64,000 bases of DNA from Cheilinus undulatus (GCF_018320785.1 NC_054876.1:17196212-17260211), one strand, 5' to 3'. Counted from the first letter of the stretch, positions 34,701 through 47,930 are shown. Translations and numbers: made by a program. The notes: generated by a model from the sequence alone, not told the origin.

Positions 34701-37700
34701 CAGGTGTCTTTATACTACAATCACATGAGGCACATTCACAGCACCCAGGTGTTCCCAATTTCACTAAATGTGAGACTACTTGCACCAATTGGCTTGACCT
34801 CATTTGAACTAGGTCAGTCACTTTAAGGTGGTGAATATTTATGCATTCACTTATTTTACCTGACATATTTCTATTTAGTTGACATTACTATGTAGAAATC
34901 TGTTTTTACTCGACAGAAAAGCTTTTTAATTTAAATGATTTTGTCTAAAAGCCAAACTATATTGACTATGATTGATTTCTAAGATCGACTAAAGGGTAAA
35001 ACAGGGGGATCGATACTTTTTATAGGCACTGTACCTCCTTTTGCTGTCCCTGTGTGTCACCTCCATTTTCAGCTAACTGGAGTGTCCAAAAACACAGGTT
35101 TTTTTTTTTTTTTTTTTTACCAAAAACTTTTGGAGTGTGGTTAGAGTTTCTTGCGTTTGTCTATCTCCTGTGCCTTTATTTGAGCTATTGTAGTAACAGT
35201 GAAGGTTAGCTAGCAGGTGGTTACTAGGTGCTTACTGCTTCTTTTTCATCTTCCCTCCATTTTATGGCTGATGTAAACCAGCATGAACATCAATTTCCAC
35301 CCCTACCATAAACCAATTTGTTACACTGTATTGCTCAAAATCTGTTTTTTGCACAGTGTCAGATAATTTTTTCCAAGGACAGTTATCATCAGCACGGGTA
35401 TATTGTAACAGCCTTACTCTGCATCCATTATTATTGAAGACACCGTTGAAGCTGTGACTCAGTTTAATCTCTCAAACATGTTATTTGCATTCTTAGCACT
35501 CAGCTGTTAGTGGGAGCGTCTGTGCAGACGTATTTACTAGAGAAGACCAGAGTGGCCTTCCAACCAGCTAATGAGAGAAACTTTCACATCTTTTACCAGG
35601 TGGGTTCCCAACACTGCACCAAACCCCATGTGCTAATGTGGTGCTTTAGGTAAATGTTAAAAGTACTGTTTAGATATACACACCGAGAATATGTGGTTTT
35701 CAGATGATGAAAGGGGCCACAGCTGAGCAGAGGAGGGAGTGGAAGATGCCATATGGTCAACGTTTTGCCTGGCTGCCCAATTCTGAAAAAACTGTTGAGG
35801 GTTTGTCTTTGACTTTCATCTTTATTTTTAGCATTTTGGGGTATTTTACTACTAATGTTCCCATGGGTGATTGCATTTTATTTCTTATCTTACAGAGGAC
35901 TGTTTTCATGAGACTGTCAAGGCAATGGTTCATCTGGGCATTAATACAGAGCGACAGAGTCAAATATTCAGGGTAAGGTCTTCAGCAAAAACAATTCAAC
36001 TTTCTCTTTGTTATCATTTGTGAATATATAATTTAGGACCCCTTTAAAGTCACTGAAGAAGGATTTAAATGTATGTTATTTGTAAACAATAAATCACTTT
36101 TTATCAAATTGAATTCTTTAGTTGTTTTTACTACAGCTTTCAGCCCTGGATGCTGCAGGGTTTATGATAAATAAAAACATCAATTAAATGTGTGTATTTG
36201 CATTTTAAGTAGTCAGAAACAGCATGCAAATGTTCAAATCATCCTCCCACAGTGTAATGGAGAGTTCAAAGGAAGGATTAAAGGATTAAAGTGTTACCTA
36301 ATCATCTACATACTAGCACAGCTTCATTATCTTCCTTCATCCGTAACCATTAACTATAATGTCTCTTTATATTGAAATGTGCTGCAGATATTAGCAGGGA
36401 TTCTGCAGTTGGGGAACTTGAATTTCACCCATTCAGTTGATGAATCACATCCTTGTGAACTTGAAGAATCAACTCAAGGTACTGTATATGATCAAAAACA
36501 AAAAATTCAACATATTAAAGCAAATTTTATTTCTCTCTTCTCATTATTGTCTAGAATAAGACTTATAAGACTAAAAATACAACCCAATCATTTATTAAGG
36601 TATTTATTCAGATGATTCTCATACAGGGTCCATGACATCCACGTCTTCTTTGATAATAGGTGCTAATAAATGTGAAACTTTTGTACCAGACATCTTGCAG
36701 AGAGCTGCTGAGCTGCTGTGCATCCCCGCCGAGGAGCTCCTGACATGTTTAATAGTCCGGACTTTAAAAGCTGGAAAACAACGTGTGCTCAAGCCCTGCA
36801 CTCAGGCTGAGTGCAGCATGAGGAGAGACTGTCTGGCAAAGGTCATCTACGCACAGTAAGAGCAAGGATTTTAGTCTCAGTGATTTCTTAGAGTTTGATA
36901 ATATTATTTGCTAAGGGCTTGAAGTACAAGATCTTGTTTATGTCGTAGGATTTGGTTTAATTGTCTTCACCAGACACTCGTGAAACTTCTTCCTTTTTGT
37001 TAACAGTAAACAGTGATAAATATGTCTTTTATTTTCATGCACAGACTATCTTTTGCAGTGTGTATCATGTTTTCCCACAGATTATTTGAATGGCTGGTTA
37101 CATTCATCAACAACAGCATTTGTGCAGATGAATCCACATGGAGCAACTTTATAGGTAGAAGCATTATAATCTCTATCCTTACATACAAATCATTTGTATG
37201 GTTTCCTCTACTCTCTTTCGAAGCTCACTCAGTTCTCCCCTCTCTGTGATCTCTAGGAGTTCTAGATGTTTATGGGTTCGAGTGTTTCTACATCAACAAC
37301 TTGGAGCAGCTGTGCATTAACTATGCCAATGAGAAGCTGCAGCAGCACTTTGTGGCCCATTATCTCCGAGCTCAGCAGGTAATGCTTAACATATTTCTCC
37401 ATGCAGAGCTCTCAGCAGACTCAGAGTTTCTCTGATAGTTATCTGTTTATTATCAAAGCTGAGGCTAGAGAACATGAGGAGGCTTATTAAGTCTTAAGAG
37501 TTTTCTGTGGAACAAAGGGTGAATAACTCTTTGGGTAATTTTAAAAAGAGATTTTGTCCTTAAATACTCATTTTTATCTTCACACCTTCAGGAAGAATAT
37601 GTGGCAGAGGGGTTGCAGTGGTCTTTTGTGAAATATCAAGACAACCAGAGCTGTTTGGATCTTCTTGAGGGAAGCCCCATCAGTGTGTTTTCTCTTCTTA

Positions 37701-40700
37701 ATGAGGTATGATGCCTGACTTTTTAAAGTCATTTGTATTTTTGAGCCCTCTGGCAGTGGGAGGAAAAGAGGAGAGTGTAAACAGTTGAACTTTACCTTTA
37801 AACTCGTTGCTCATTACTGTGTTATGTTTAAAGTTACATTTAGTCAACCTGACCAGTCCTTTTGTGTGTAATTTACAATTAAACAAAAGTTCATCTTGTC
37901 AAGCTGCTGTAACTCCCACACACAGCAGCGCACACATGAAGCTGTAAAGCCAACAATGGGCATGTGCATGCCATGAACAGTCTATCACTTAACAAGTGCC
38001 AGGACAAGGTGCTGCTGACGGTGGGCATACACTTGAGATCAGCCTCTTGTAATTGAGTGTCTGCGTGGAGTATCATGCCAGTGTGTCTGTGATGGCATCA
38101 GCCTCACCTTTGGCCTAAAAATACATGCAGAAGACACACAGACTCTGTCTGCTCTGTGCTTAATTATGTGACTGCTGAATCAGTGAGGATTTTATGCAGA
38201 CTGGTTACAGAAACAAGAAAATGTGCAGTTTTTATTTACATGCAACAACACAGAAGTGGCAGCATGACATGATTCAGGTCATGTGACTAACATTGTATGC
38301 CCTGAAATGTGGCTATTTTCTATCTAGGAAGTAGAAGAGGCAGACAGTTGATAAGAGCTGAACAGCAGCATGATACGCAGTCAGCTTTATCTGTACTGTG
38401 GGAGTCTATTTTACTTCACCATAGGCCAAGTAGTAGTAGTATTAAGCCTAATACTACTACTTGGCTTATGACTTCTTCTACAAGCACAACAAAGACTGAT
38501 AACCTACTAACCTAAAACGTATAACAAGAACAACAACAACAAAATTAATGGGGACAAAAAAAAAACAACTTAAGCCAGTAAATGTTTAATGCTGGTCATT
38601 AATCCCAAAGAAATACGTCATTAATTATAAACAGAGGCTAAAGAAAGTTTAGGAAATAGGTTTATTAATGACCTTGCTGGTTTGATGTTATTAGCTTGTT
38701 GGGTCACCATTAGTATATGTTTGGGAATCTAGGGGGATTTATTCATTTACAGTACATTATAAACATGAGTTAGGACTCAGTGTAATTTTACTCTACAGTT
38801 GGTGTTGCATGTCTGATAATGCTTGTAATGCTTCCCTGTTACCCTGAGTAGAAGAAGTTTATATCTATTATTGACAGTTTTATTATTATTTATTTAAACA
38901 TAAGAGATTTGACTTGGACTTGTGGCTGCCCTCAAACACATGAGGCTTGACTTGGGCTAACAATAAGTAGCTCATGCCCATCTCTGCAGTGAGCTCATAC
39001 TTATAGAAGAACAATTAAACATTTCCAAAAAACAGAATGGCAAAATGAAAGTAAAACGTACTCTTATCTGTTATGTCTTTGGTACAAAAATCCCATTTTT
39101 AACATTTTCTGTGTCATGTTCTACTACAAACCCTTTTCCAAAACATCAGGGCGTTGTGGAAAATATAAACAAGAACAATGTGATGGTGATGTACTTGCAC
39201 CCAGAGATGTCCTCCTATTCTCTGAATCTGTTAGATGCATTTTGTGCTGTGGACCCTTTGTTCTCAACTGGTGGGTCGGAACCTAAAAGTGGGTTCCAAA
39301 GCCGTTTTCAGTGGCTTGCAGGCGTGTGCCTGGAACAAAATATTTGACAAAAAGTCTTAGATGAGCGTTTATTTTGAAGGATATGTCCCCATGACTTTGT
39401 TTTGTTTCATGGTTTGTTCCAATTCCCTTTCAAATGGTCCTATTTTTCATTAAAAATATTTGGGCATGATTAAACCAGTTTTAGAAATTTGGGTTGTGAT
39501 TGGTTGAAAACAATTGATGGCAGCAGGCTAATCAAGTCAGCCCAGACATCCCTCTCACCAGCGACATTTTCAAACTCCTCCTTAGGGATCCTGAGGTGTT
39601 CAGTGGAAAAGTGGGATATATAATCCCTCCAAGGCGTTGTAGGTCTACTCTGAGGTCTCCTTCCAGTTGGGCCTGCCCAATAGACCTCAAAAGGGAGGTG
39701 AGAAGGAGGTATCCTTATTGGATGATCATCTTCGTATTGATTACTTTCATTGCCAAGGAGTAGCAGCTCAACTCAATGTCTGATGTCCTCACCTTATCTT
39801 TAAGGCTGGGCCCAGGCCTCCTCCAGAGGGATCTCATTTGAACTACTTGTATCCACATTCTTTCCATCATTACTCAAAGCTTATGACCATAGGTGAGAGT
39901 GAGAATGAAGTCCACCTAATAAATTGAAATCTTTGCTTTCTGGCTCATCGCCCTCTTCACCACAAGCTGCGGCATAACATCGGCAGTGTTGTGGATTTCA
40001 TGGTCTATTCTACCCTCACTCGACCCCAAGACACTTGAACTCTTTTACTTCTAGACCTGTGGTTCACAATATTTCTTTGCTTCTGCAACCCACCAAAAAT
40101 ATCTCTTCAGTTCACCTCTGGCTCCAGAGCCACCAGTTGAGAGACTAGTTTTACACACCTTTGTTAAACTGTTGCACTGGTTTCCTGAGATGTTCCATTA
40201 GTTGTGTTTTTAGGCATTTCCTAACAGTTCCAGTCATTTTCCGAACTTGTTTGAAATGTGCTGTTGGCATCAAATTCAAACACAGCATATATTTTTTCTG
40301 AAAACATTGACATTTCTTAGTTTCAACATTAAGGAGAACAAGACTCAAATGTAGTGATTTCTCCCTGTGGAGTTGTGATTTATAAGGAGAAATTATATAA
40401 TACATACACTGTTTGGTTCATCCGCCGTATGTATCTATAATAAGTGGACAATTATAGCTTTTGCATTTATGCCCCACAGGAGAGTCGTCTTAATCGGACC
40501 TCCGATGCTGAGACTTTGAGGTTTCGTCTGGAGAAGGAGCTCCATGATAACTCTAACATCAGCTGGGACAAGTTCAGCATGCATCCTCACTTCACTGTGG
40601 CTCATTACGCTGGAAAAGTCAACTACCAGATCCAGGGCATGGTGGAGAAAAACAAGGTGTGTGAGTAAAGCTGCTAAATTGCGTTAAAAAGGTGGACAAC

Positions 40701-43700
40701 AGATCAAAGGCTCACCTTCTTCTGAATATTGTGTTGTAGGACCCAGTACCAGTGGAGCTCATCAAACTGCTCCAGGCATCTGAAGACCCACTGCTACACC
40801 AGATCTTCACTGACAGGGAAACCCAAAGCCCAAATTCAAAGGGACTCAGTAAAGTCACTGTGGTCTCCAAGTTTAAGGTGGGAGGCAGTCGCAGACTTTA
40901 TCACCATGTGTAAAGAATCATGTCCTTTATGGCACTGACAATGTTTATGTCTGATTGTAGAACTCTCTAGAGAGCCTGATGAAGATCCTCCACACCACCA
41001 CGCCTCACTACACCCGCTGCATCAAACCTAACCCAGACTGCAAGCCACTCACCTTCCAAAAGGAGGAGGTAAATGTTCTACAAATATGCAGATAATACCT
41101 TTTTCTGTTGTATCATCACCACAACTCAATCAAAACTAGGCACACTTTCCACTTTCACTAAATGGAAAGCTTTTTGTTGGTTTTCCTGTCAGGTTATCAT
41201 GCAGTTGGAGGCCTGTGGGATTGTGGAGACAATTCATATCAGTGCTGCTGGCTTTCCTATAAGGTACAGATCTTTTCCTGTGCACTCTAAAGCTGTATGC
41301 ATTACTTTGCTTCTCTGGGATTTGTTGTTGACCTTTTAATTGGTTTGTGCAGAATCCTCTACAAAAACTTCATGCAGCGTTACGGACTGATTGCAAAACA
41401 TTTAAATCTCAGGTCGCGGAGCCATCGTCATGGTGAGTTGAGTTTATTGTGGGATTATTGTGGCTCAAATCTGTTCTTTTCTTTACTTAAGACAAAAAGT
41501 TATTATGTTTCCTCTTTTAGGTCTGCTGCCCTAGTCTTCCTTTCCAACATTATCTCTGTCAGTAAATCTGACCCTGTTTTTTTTTACAAAAAAAACAGAC
41601 TTTCTATTGAAATTAGCAGCTTCTTCTGAACTTCCTCAGGTAAATGCATGTACCTCTGACTATCAGACTATGCTTTGCATGTTATTTTCTCTTGGCTACT
41701 GGTCACTGCATGACTATGAACTTATGCTCATGTCATATTTCTTTAATCTGCTTCTTTTCTGTTATACTGGTAGCATGACACTTACGATTGCAATAATGAT
41801 CATTACAGTCATATGTCAACACCAGCAAGACTGATACTCAAAAATGCTTCCACCTGTTTTATTCCACTCAGGATGAACTGAAACAACTTAAATCACCATT
41901 TAGTTCATGGAAGAAAAAACACCTGCAGAATAATTGTAGTTCCTTTTAGTCACATTTACAACTGTTGGGATGTTTTGTGGTATATACTTTGAAAAGGATT
42001 TACAGATCTACAAAACACTGAAATCTCATATCTAATTGAAAATAGCACAGCATGGGTAGCCTATGCATTTCTCAAGGCTCCATTAATGCTGAACCATATA
42101 TGCAGGGTTCTAGAGCGACATACAATGCCCAAAAAATAAATAAACAATTTAATTTCAAAGTGAAAACAGATTTCTACGAAGTAAAATCATTTAAATAAAA
42201 ATATGTGAGGTAAAATAAGTGGCATAAATATTCACCCCCCTTTAATGGGACTGAACTAATTCAGCAGAGGTCCAGCCAGTTGGTGCTCGTAGTCTCACGA
42301 TTAGTGAAATGAGGATCACCTAAGTGCAGTGAATGCGCCTCAAGGGATTGTAGTATAAAGACGCCTGGTTAATCAGTATTCCTAGCTACCATTACACCAT
42401 GAAGACAAAAGAACACTCCAAGCAATTTCCTTAACAGTGGCTGCATCATAGACAACTTCAGAGAAAGCCATGCTGATTTAATCAGCATTGTTGAACAATA
42501 TTCTTCTTAATATTAAAACAGCATAGGTCTATATTAAAGGCAGGTGATAAACTGGCTTTCAGAAAGTTCTGACTTGTCACAGACAGAATCTTTTCTAGGT
42601 CATTATAAAACTTAAAATAAGAAAAAATGGACCCTGAACTTTTGGAACAACTGAGTCCTTCATAAGGCATGAATGGGAAAACATACCATTTACAAAATGA
42701 TAGGAATTGGTTTCAGTAGTTCTCAAACACTTCAAAGAAGAGATGATGCTACAGTGAGGTAAACTTGATCCAACCCAACTTTTTGGAAAAGTGTTTCTGA
42801 CATTGAAATCCAATCATCCTCAAAAACAACCAAATAAAAAAAAGGATTGTGTTTGTGCTATTTTCAAATAAATCTTGGATGTCAGTGTTTTGCCAGTCAT
42901 CGATTTTACACAGCGTCCCAACTTTTTCTGTAGTGGGACTTTATTTAGTCCTTGCTGATGGCGAATTTACATGCCTCTGGAGTGTTACTAGCTAAATTTC
43001 CATGGATAGCTTTGCAGATTAGCCAGAATGACTGAAGACCTTTTTATGACACAGTTCACTTATCCTATGCGTTCATAGTGATCGGATCTGTGTTTGAGCA
43101 AAACGTGCTGTTTGTTCTGTTTATTTTTTGTAGCTCTCACCTCTGATATGTTGCACAGGTATTTTTGCAATTCACACAGCGTGCAGGAGTTTGCTTGCCG
43201 TTTTTGATGGATTGTGATTCCTTGCCTATGGACTTCTTACTCTGCGTCCCCATCGGTCCCTTTGTTTCATTAATTCTCCTCTATGTCTCTCTAATTGTAT
43301 TTCCTCTTTGTCTTAGACATGGAGACTGACAGCAACGTTTATCTTCGGCAAGAGGCAGAGAAGATCCTTCGCAATGTGCTACAACACAAGGTGTTTGACC
43401 CCTCGCACAAGCTCGAAAGTGAAAAACGCAACTCATGGGTGCACTGCGGAAGGACAAAAGTTTTTCTCACCCAGTTGATGGTCAGTCATTACTTTACTTC
43501 CTCATAAATTAAAATATCATCATCCACATTTTTATGTATTGTTTGGTTTTGTAATTAAAGAGTCTTTTTTGTGCTCATTGGGTCTCTTAGCTTTATGCCA
43601 GGCCTCTTCAGTAAATCAGCCCTCAGGTTTTGGGAGAATGATCTTCCTCTCTGTCTTACAGCTCGATTTGTTGGAGGATCAGAGAAAGAAGGTCCTGTCC

Positions 43701-46498
43701 CGCTATGCCTTTTCCATTCAGTGCTGCTGGCGACGGTACCAGCGCCGCAAAAAGCATACACGTCAACAGTCGGCTATTCTTATCCAAGCAGGTAAACTCT
43801 TAATGCCCTGGCCAGGTCCGGATGAATGGAATCAGTAGAGCTCAATGACCTGCTCTCTAGTGTGCTTGTCTCATTGTGACCTGACTGTCCGGCCATCAGG
43901 AAACAGTACACGATGTTTGTAGACTAACACTGTTGATCCGTTCAAAGGCAGCACAGGGTTCCTCATCATCTCATTAAGAGTTAGGGTAAGGGTTAGGTTA
44001 ATGACAGATTGCCTTTGTTACTTCCTTCTGAATAAGGTTCAGATTAAACGTGTGAAGTGAATGACATAGTTAGAAGCTGGAGGTTGAAGGTGTTTAATTC
44101 CTCCTGCAGCGTTTCGATCCTGGGTGGTGAGGAAGCAGGTCAAGAGGCGGATCAGTGCAGCAGCGGTCATCCAGAGGAGCTGGAGGAGAAGGAATGTGAG
44201 TTAATGACATACTGAGTAGTGTGTCATCTTCTTTTATCATACCCTTATTTGTAAGATAACTACTGGACCTCCAGCCTAGCACACATTGAGCTACTGAAGC
44301 AACCACAACACCTGGCCATACAAACATTAGAACTCATTGAAAACTTTTTTCAGTTTTTTATCTCTGTGTACTACTACATGTTTCCCTTTTTACATGATAA
44401 ACTCCACATCAAAGTCTGGGTACAGAGAACATCGTAGCCTACTCGTAAAAGTTGTGTTAACCATTTTCCATTTCTAGAGGGCGCCGTGTTCTATTTGATA
44501 AAATTACTTCAACTGTAGTTACTTAAATCAGTGTGAAATGCAAATACGTAGGCAGAGTTCTATTATACTCTTTGTCCCTTCCACTTAGCCCTACCCCTGT
44601 GTGTTCACATCTAGAGGTGGGATGTCATGATTCTTCTTGGATTGGAGGGGTAGGGTTAAGTGCTAAGGGTACATGACCTTCAGAGCGAGACACAATATTT
44701 TGTTTTGAGCTCAGTGCCACAGTGGTGTGTATGACATGACTGTATTATAAAAGCAAGAAATATGTATTTGATCTGTAGTTTAATGAAAACTCAAATATGT
44801 AATTTATGATAAACTGTTTCCTTTCTTTCAAAATAGCCTGCACACAAAAAGTTACAACACATAGCTCAGTCTAATAACTTTTACATGAGTGATAGAAAAT
44901 AAAGCATTTAAATGTTTATATTCTGTCATTTAAGGAGGGTGATTAACTAAGGGCCCCCTGTAAGTCCCTTATCGACCTCTGACATTCCCTGGACTGCCCT
45001 GTCAGAATTGCTCAAATAAGCAGCAGTAAGATAAACCACAGTTTGTAGTAATAGTAAAAAAAAAAATAAAAAAAAAAATTAAATTGAGAAGAGAGGCATG
45101 ACTCACCAAATTCCCTTTTTCTTTGATATTGCTTGTTGTATTTAACAGCTTCAAGGGGTCTGGTTCTTCTACACACTACAGAAAAGTCCTTAAATGATGA
45201 GCCATATTCAGTACAAAAATATCATTTTTAACTGTGCAACACCTGCACCAGGTGTGTCGTACAAATAATGCTTCTTTCTTGATGCAATTTTTAAAATCTT
45301 CTTGTGTTGTCGATGTCACAAAAAATGCACCAATATTGCTGGCACCTTTTGCTGGCGTGGCCTTCTTGTTGTCAGTTCAGTCACCCTCACCTTCATGAAC
45401 TGTTGAAAACTCCCAACAGCAAAAAGGGGAGAATGCCTAGTTGTCAGTGACAGGCTTAAGCCGCGATCTTTTTCTGAGTTTGTCGATATTTTTAACCCGC
45501 ATTTGTGCACAAAACAAACAGAAACAGCCAAAAATGAAACTTTCCTCAGTGGGATTTGTGGTTTTAAATGTTGTAGGTATCACTGATGTGTGTAAGAGGG
45601 CAGTGACTGGCAGTTATCACCTGACTGATGTGATCAGTGCATACAATAAATAAATAAATAAATTAACTCTGCTCCAAGGGCCAAGGGGCCTCTCAAAATC
45701 AAGGGTTAGAAGTTAAAAGGGGGAATAGCCATAGAGCCATTTCTAAGCACACATCCATGACCCACTGAAAAACACTCAGCAACCCATTTTTTCTTCAGCC
45801 CCTTCTTTGAGAACCATAGCTCTAAATTATTGAGCTGAATTTCAGATCTATCGAGGGACTACAAATGAAAAGCATTTACATTTACTCCCTGTGTTGAATA
45901 AACATGGAGTTATGGATAATGTGTTCATTGCGTTTTCATTCGTGTGGCAGACACTGTTGAAGTCTTTGGCGGCTGCAGAGCTGGATGATGCAGAAGACCT
46001 GGTAGACGAGGATGAACAAGCTTTAAAACCTGCCGCTGTGGAACAAGGTTCTGTCCAGCTTTCTAAAAGCACCAAGCCTGTCACCGTACGAGGATGGCCC
46101 CTGGGTCTGGCTCTGGCCTCGGCCCCATCTGTCACTGTGTCTATGACAGCCAGAGGTTTCCAGAAGATCATGTATGTGATGGCCTGCCTCAACCTGAACA
46201 CCAGGAGGGGGGAGTATAAGGTGGAGACCAACCAGTACACGCAGGAGTTGGCCTCCATACGGGCTCAGCCAAGGGTGAGGCACCATCACTAATATTCCTT
46301 TATACCTCCTAAAAGCTTTTTATCATCAGTATGGATTGTATGAATTGAAATTTAAAGTTCTATATATGTCTTTTTTCTCCTCAGGGATCCATAAAGCTGC
46401 ACTACAAGAGATCTCCACTCCTCTATGCTGACAGGCACCCAGACATGAAGAGTTATGTGACAGGATTTAATGAGATCCTGCTTGAGAAAACTTTGTAA
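25720..46498 (+). CDS. myo19: Unconventional myosin XIX, complete, 24 exons
   Basis: MYO19 is an actin motor on the outer mitochondrial membrane that moves mitochondria and works with Miro GTPases. Exons: 25720-25779, 29281-29428, 30537-30685, 31118-31231, 32209-32341, 32428-32497, 35497-35599, 35704-35800, 35896-35972, 36388-36478, 36660-36855, 37081-37154, 37257-37378, 37592-37705, 40480-40656, 40740-40877, 40961-41068, 41193-41263, 41353-41432, 43317-43480, 43662-43791, 44110-44195, 45951-46274, 46385-46498. All join in phase to 979 residues (human 970). P-loop GESGAGKT (151-158), switch [10 protein letters not shown] (209-217) and switch II DVYGFE (441-446) are intact. Three IQ-like motifs lie at about 777-834, and the mitochondria-binding tail at about 835-979. 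Exon 11 has two other in-phase acceptors (exon starts 36612 and 36627); 36660 was chosen because it gives the length closest to human. The start in exon 1 is inferred: the exon joins exon 2 in frame, but the first 20 residues are not conserved. Confidence 0.94.
26110..26395. mobile_element. Short MITE with about 60-bp inverted ends
   Basis: The left arm starts ggtgttacggtttaacgagt. The right arm, reverse complemented, starts ggtgttacgttttgacggag. The match continues through aactggtgactttcag in both, for roughly 60 bp. It is 286 bp long, without coding capacity, in myo19 intron 1. A related end lies at 51370. Confidence 0.75.
27405..27930. repeat. Degenerate dispersed repeat beginning gttgaagtaatcgattc
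   Basis: The phrase gtcgagtactctatcgattctt and its surroundings look like a diverged teleost interspersed repeat in myo19 intron 1. The right limit is uncertain and no coding remains were found. Confidence 0.35.
28935..29103 (-). repeat. tRNA-derived SINE, minus-strand copy
   Basis: Read on the minus strand from about 29103 it has a box A-like tagccaagcagtctaaggc, then gctgcatgtctcactccact, and ends gaataaaggcatgaaaaagc followed by an A/T-rich tail. Same family as 3152-3523; it has lost part of the box B region. Confidence 0.65.
29940..30150 (+). repeat. tRNA-derived SINE, diverged plus-strand copy
   Basis: It contains a box B-like ccagattcaaatctga, the body phrase ttcccactctctccctacag and the 3' end ctatctaaataaaagc, the same order as the SINE at 3152. 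The 5' part is diverged. It lies in myo19 intron 2. Confidence 0.55.
32686..34100. mobile_element. hAT-like relic with TCTTAAAAAGTCTTAAA-rich ends
   Basis: The left end ctgggtatctgcggggtctt and the right end (reverse complement cagggtctctgcaggtttca) are inverted repeats. Both are followed by runs of ctTAAAAaGTCTTAAA-type sequence, as in teleost non-autonomous hAT elements. The interior (about 32880-33950) has no readable transposase. It is in myo19 intron 6. Confidence 0.5.
34249..35031. mobile_element. Internally deleted Tc1 element, 783 bp
   Basis: Same family as 21548-23123: left end cagagcctattaaagtattc, right end ataggcactg followed by TA at 35032-35033. It keeps both untranslated ends but has lost nearly the whole transposase (roughly half the parental length). 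It is in myo19 intron 6, directly after the hAT-like relic. Confidence 0.8.
39260..40148. mobile_element. Nested repeat: hAT-like ends around a LINE fragment
   Basis: The outer ends ttctcaactggtgggtcgga and (reverse complement) tctctcaactggtggctctg are inverted repeats. Between about 39510 and 40060 lies a minus-strand non-LTR retrotransposon piece. It corresponds to the 3' part of the reverse-transcriptase ORF; the translated remains include KAKISIY, LTYGHKL and GQAQLEGDL-like segments, with several stops. The LINE clade cannot be named safely. All of it is in myo19 intron 14. Confidence 0.55.
42150..42475. mobile_element. Tc1 fragment, same family as 21548
   Basis: caaagtgaaaacagatttctac, aaaatatgtgaggtaaaataag and gtggcataaatattcacccc match one side of the elements at 21548 and 34249. 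The fragment runs on through the leader to ccatgaagacaaaagaacac and then stops. The terminal repeat itself is not recognisable. It is in myo19 intron 19. Confidence 0.65.
44440..44895. repeat. Possible palindromic element in myo19 intron 22
   Basis: The centre has a clear inverted repeat: cacttagccctacccct (about 44581-44597) against ggggtagggttaagtg (about 44648-44664). The outer sequences tactcgtaaaagttgtgtta (44448) and its rough complement near 44880 are weaker. Coding capacity is nil. Confidence 0.35.
45730..45835. repeat. Possible hAT-like element end
   Basis: The phrase catgacccactgaaaaacact and the terminal ctttgagaaccatagctct resemble one end of the element at 39260-40148. The other end was not located. 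Confidence 0.25.
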
Positions 46499-47429
46499 GA
46501 GGTCCCTCTATGAAGAACACTAAACGCTGATTTCATGGACATAGATGAGGGATATTCAGGCTCAGCAGTGCTTATGTAGTCGAACAGCTGCTGTCTAGCA
46601 CCCATTATAGAGGGAACAAACCTGGAACTTAGACTAAATCTGTTTTGTTTAAAATGATTATTTACACCAATAGCTTTTTAAGAAATGTATAATACTTTTG
46701 ATAAGCAACAATGCACAGGGTTATACCTTTGTGTAATAATACTTTAATCCAGCAGGAGGTCAGATAAGATAATGCAGTTGTTTCTTTTACCAAAAAATAA
46801 TCCGTTGTGGCCTACATGCCAAAGATACTCAGGAAAATCTGCTCTAGTTCAACATCAGTCCAGATATACTGACCTGCTACTACTGAGATTCGGCAGAGTA
46901 GATTTTTCAATCACTTGTAGGAGAGGTGCCATGTCTTTCACCTGCTGTATATACAACAATGAACATAAAGAAAGTGGTGATTATAATGGTTGTACTGCAG
47001 GACAACAGGAACAGAAATATTTGTTAAATGAGTCTTTATAAGATCTGAAATGACATGGCAATATCTTAGCTTTCAGGTTTTAAAACCTCCGACTGGTGAT
47101 GTAAGAACTGAGCCTTTATCACAGTGCCTTAGAATCTAAACTCACATCAAATATAGGCTGTAAGTAAATGTATTTATTCTAGGGTGATTATTTATGTGGG
47201 ATTTCAGTTATTTTTCTGGGTATACACGCACATACGATTGGAGGCATTGCCCTGAGGTAAAACCAGCATCTTGTTTGAATGTTTATGTTCTGTGGAAAGA
47301 GTAATTAAGCGACTATTGCACATTACGCACATATTGCACATTAAAGCCGCACACCTGCTCACACAGAGCAATGGACAGACCTTTCTCAAACCAGACCTTC
47401 CTCAATCACACTTTATTGAGTAATGAAAA

Positions 47430-47930
47430 AAGTGTGACGAACACTAAGCTGAGCGATGAAAACCTTTGTTATGGTTGTTACAGCCTCTTAAATAATTAAT
47501 TTACAATGAATTAAGGCTCAAATGCAAACCATTAACAAATCTGGTCATCGTCTGGACAAGCCCCCATACATATTATGGCCTCTTACATAAATAACAGCAA
47601 ATTAAGGCTCGAACACAAAGAGACAAGAAACAAGTCTAGTTAAAGCCTGAACAAGCCCCCATATGTGCCTCTTAAATAAATTAACAAGGCTCAAACACAG
47701 AGACCAGTGACAAATCTGGTCAAATCCCAGACAAGCTCCCATATCTGTTACTGCCTCTTAAGTATCAAATTATGTAACAACAAATCAAGGCTCAAACACA
47801 GAGACCAGTAACAAATCTGGTCAAATCCCGGACAAGCCCCCATATATGCTACTGCCTCTTATATAAACAAATTAACAAGTTAAGGCTTGAACACAGAGAG
47901 ACAGAGACCAGTAACATATAAAGAATAGAC
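47430..47930. repeat. Tandem repeat, period about 85-100 bp, five copies
   Basis: Each unit contains aaggctcaaacacagagacc-like sequence, then acaaatctggtcaaatcc, then gacaagcccccatat and a gcctcttaaataaa-type segment. Unit starts fall near 47513, 47604, 47689, 47789 and 47884, preceded by a partial unit. The third and fourth units are the most alike. Confidence 0.75.

Noticed and set aside
36612-36659. Including 16 extra residues at the start of myo19 exon 11
   Set aside because: Possible by phase, but the insertion has no counterpart in the human protein; kept as an alternative acceptor rather than the main model.
45848-46289. Long open frames antisense to the last part of myo19 (up to 136 residues)
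   Set aside because: They overlap myo19 exon 23, whose sense frame matches the myosin XIX tail and joins in phase; the antisense frames have no family resemblance.
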